This document shows positions 62,246-64,000 of a stretch of DNA of 64,000 nt, one piece after another; position 1 is the stretch's first letter, and every line of letters starts with the position of its first letter. The position numbers and the translations under genes were made by a program. Origin of the DNA: Ruminococcaceae bacterium UBA3903 (GTDB taxonomy: Bacteria > Bacillota > Clostridia > Oscillospirales > Acutalibacteraceae); NCBI GenBank assembly GCA_002391625.1, contig DGFJ01000009.1:62001-126000 (forward strand), given 5' to 3'. The notes below the pieces were generated by a model. That model was not told where the DNA came from. It worked only from the letters and a program-made list of their open reading frames with translations, and did no database searches.

Positions 62246-64000
62246 TTATAGGTTCCACAGCTCATGAGCATACTGTAGAATTGTTCTGTCTGATGAGAAC
62301 TTGCCTGCCTTAGCAGTGTTCTTTAGACATTTCTTACCAAATGCCATTCTGTCGCTGTAATCATTATTACATTTGATTTTAGCATCAACATATGATGGTA
62401 AATCAAGAAGAATGTAATAATGGTCAGCCTTATGCCAGCTAGCACCATCAATTAGTGATTTGTGCAGCTCAGCAAAGCTACCTTCACCTGTTTTTCCACC
62501 ATCATCAAAGGTACCATCAATTAGTGTATCAATAACCTTTTTGATTTCTGGATTAGAGTTGTATATTTTCTTAGGGTCATAAGAAGCGTTTTTCTCTAGC
62601 TCTGTTATATCCTCTACTCTAGCACCGAAGATATACTCGTTTTCCTCGCCAGCCTGTTGTGTGATCTCAACGTTAGCACCGTCAAATGTACCTAAAGTAA
62701 CTGCACCGTTTAACATGAACTTCATATTACCTGTACCGGATGCCTCTGTACCAGCTGTAGAAATTTGCTCTGAAATATCAGCTGCTGGGTACATTTTCTC
62801 ACCGTAGGACACGTTGTAGTTAGATACAAACATAACTCTTAGCTTGTCGTTAACGTCAGGGTCGTTGTTAACCAGCTTGCCAATTTCGTTAATGTATTTA
62901 ATAATAGCTTTAGCACGAGCGTAGCCAGGGGCAGCCTTAGCACCAAAAATAAATGCTGTTGGGTTCCAGTTCTTTAGCTCGCCGTTCTTTAGCTTAAAGT
63001 AAATATCCATGATAGAGAAAGCATTTAACAGCTGTCTTTTGTACTCGTGCAGACGTTTAACCTGTACATCAAAGATAAAGCTAGGGTCAATATATACACC
63101 GTCATGATGCTCAATAAAGTTAGAAAGCTCTGCCTTCTTCTGCTCTTTAATCTTGTTAAACTCTACAATCATATCATCATCGATCATATCGTCAAGCTTA
63201 TTTAGGTCATCAAGGTTTCTTAACCAGCCATCTCCTACTCTGTCTGTGATAAACTTAGACAGCTCTGGGTTACATAGACCTAACCAACGACGCTGTGTTA
63301 TACCGTTTGTCTTATTCTGGAAACGTTCAGGATATATTCCATACCAATCAGCTAACACGTCGTTCTTTAGAATTTCTGTATGGATCCAAGCAACACCATT
63401 TGTATGGCTTGATACATAGATAGCTAATCTAGCCATGTGAACAACGCCGTCGTCTATAATTTTCATACCGTCCAGCTTTGTTTTTGGAGCTTCTTTTGAA
63501 TCCTTCTTAGCATTTTCTACAGGAACATTTAAGCCCTTAGCTGTTAAATCAGCCTCTAAATGCTTTTCAATTTTCTCTATAAAAGCGTAAACCTCTGGGA
63601 TAACACTTTTCATTAGGTCGATACTCCATTTTTCCAGAGCCTCAGCCATAACGGTGTGATTTGTATAGTTAAATGTCTGCTGTGCAATTTTAAATGACTC
63701 GTCAAATGATAGGCCATCATCTACCAGCAGTCTGATTAACTCTGGGATAGCAATAACTGGATGTGTATCATTTAGCTGGATAGCACAGTGCTGTGAGAAC
63801 TGGCTGTAATCACTGCCATGGATAGCCTTGTATCTCTTTACGATGTTTTGCAGGGATGCACTGCTAAAGAAGTACTGCTGCTTTAGACGCAAAACCTTGC
63901 CCTCGTAGCTGTTGTCGTTTGGATAAAGAACCTTAGAAATATTTTCTGCGTCGTTTTTCTCCTTAACTGCCTCGTCGTATTTACAGTCGTTAAACTCTAA
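62246..64000 (-). CDS. glgP: Glycogen/starch phosphorylase, 3' part (5' end outside window)
   Basis: The frame is open to the end of the window, past the TTG at 63892, so this is the C-terminal 584 or so residues of a phosphorylase of about 800. Glucan phosphorolysis gives glucose-1-phosphate using PLP. Visible: 'LKQQYFFSSASLQNI', 'AIQLNDTHPVIAIPEL', 'NGITQRRWLGLCNPEL', 'RLHEYKRQLLN', and the PLP-Lys segment 'TGNMKFMLNGAVTLGTFDGANVEI' (split here across the motif). A segment with 'NVPVENAKKDSKEAPKTK' is a small family-variable insert. It ends at a terminator. It suggests glycogen or maltodextrin storage metabolism. Confidence 0.95.
   Translation of the reverse strand, partial: LEFNDCKYDEAVKEKNDAENISKVLYPNDNSYEGKVLRLKQQYFFSSASLQNIVKRYKAIHGSDYSQFSQHCAIQLNDTHPVIAIPELIRLLVDDGLSFDESFKIAQQTFNYTNHTVMAEALEKWSIDLMKSVIPEVYAFIEKIEKHLEADLTAKGLNVPVENAKKDSKEAPKTKLDGMKIIDDGVVHMARLAIYVSSHTNGVAWIHTEILKNDVLADWYGIYPERFQNKTNGITQRRWLGLCNPELSKFITDRVGDGWLRNLDDLNKLDDMIDDDMIVEFNKIKEQKKAELSNFIEHHDGVYIDPSFIFDVQVKRLHEYKRQLLNAFSIMDIYFKLKNGELKNWNPTAFIFGAKAAPGYARAKAIIKYINEIGKLVNNDPDVNDKLRVMFVSNYNVSYGEKMYPAADISEQISTAGTEASGTGNMKFMLNGAVTLGTFDGANVEITQQAGEENEYIFGARVEDITELEKNASYDPKKIYNSNPEIKKVIDTLIDGTFDDGGKTGEGSFAELHKSLIDGASWHKADHYYILLDLPSYVDAKIKCNNDYSDRMAFGKKCLKNTAKAGKFSSDRTILQYAHELWNL

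Overview
This is an AT-rich chromosomal window from an anaerobic, endospore-forming Firmicute of the class Clostridia; the species is not named. The evidence is a pyruvate:ferredoxin oxidoreductase (nifJ), an electron-bifurcating ferredoxin:NADP transhydrogenase (nfnAB), radical-SAM and iron-dependent alcohol dehydrogenase genes, strong AGGAGG-type ribosome binding sites, and scattered sporulation genes (spoIIE, ylbJ, yqfC-yqfD, ytaF). No rRNA, CRISPR array, intact transposon or prophage was seen. Two tRNA genes are present.

Layout. 1-8 kb: the end of a DUF4173 membrane protein, an amidohydrolase, nfnBA on the minus strand, then an Rrf2 regulator, a 25-codon cysteine-containing leader ORF, metY and cysK (sulfur assimilation). 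8-20 kb: spoIIE; a minus-strand envelope cluster (GT28 glycosyltransferase with an 11-residue repeat insert, lipoprotein serpin, flippase-like protein, GT2 glycosyltransferase); a VanW protein; a DtxR/MntR-like regulator; a DUF4428 protein; endonuclease IV. 20-25 kb: a CAT-anticodon tRNA, ilvB-ilvN-ilvC with its own promoter, an unexplained structured region near 24.1 kb, and an orphan ZnuA-type lipoprotein. 25-30 kb: a MarR regulator coupled to a heterodimeric ABC exporter. 30-36 kb: asnB, ylbJ, yqfC-yqfD, a PflA-like radical SAM protein, then a gene-poor stretch with a candidate structured RNA. 36-44 kb: a small ORF coupled to an ABC-2 exporter, a potassium channel, a ROK-like protein whose ASKHA motifs are in circularly permuted order, a phenylacetate-CoA-ligase-like enzyme with an ACT protein, and an acetyltransferase. 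44-55 kb: an iron ADH behind a double Rex-type operator, a MacB/FtsX-like ABC system with a long coiled coil, an acetyltransferase, an acyltransferase-3 membrane protein, a second ABC exporter and a Cys-rich small protein. 55-64 kb: initiator tRNA, a decayed region (PEBP pseudogene, unlisted small membrane protein), rpsT, ytaF, nifJ, a group II intron RT remnant, and the 3' part of glycogen phosphorylase.

How the genes fit together. Fermentative metabolism links nifJ (reduced ferredoxin), nfnAB (ferredoxin/NADH to NADPH) and the Rex-operator ADH (NADH disposal). The Rrf2-metY-cysK and ilvBNC blocks are biosynthetic units. Several small genes, broken genes and regulatory structures lie in the intergenic regions, and these hold most of the second-look observations. 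All assignments come from reading sequence motifs by eye; no database search was run.
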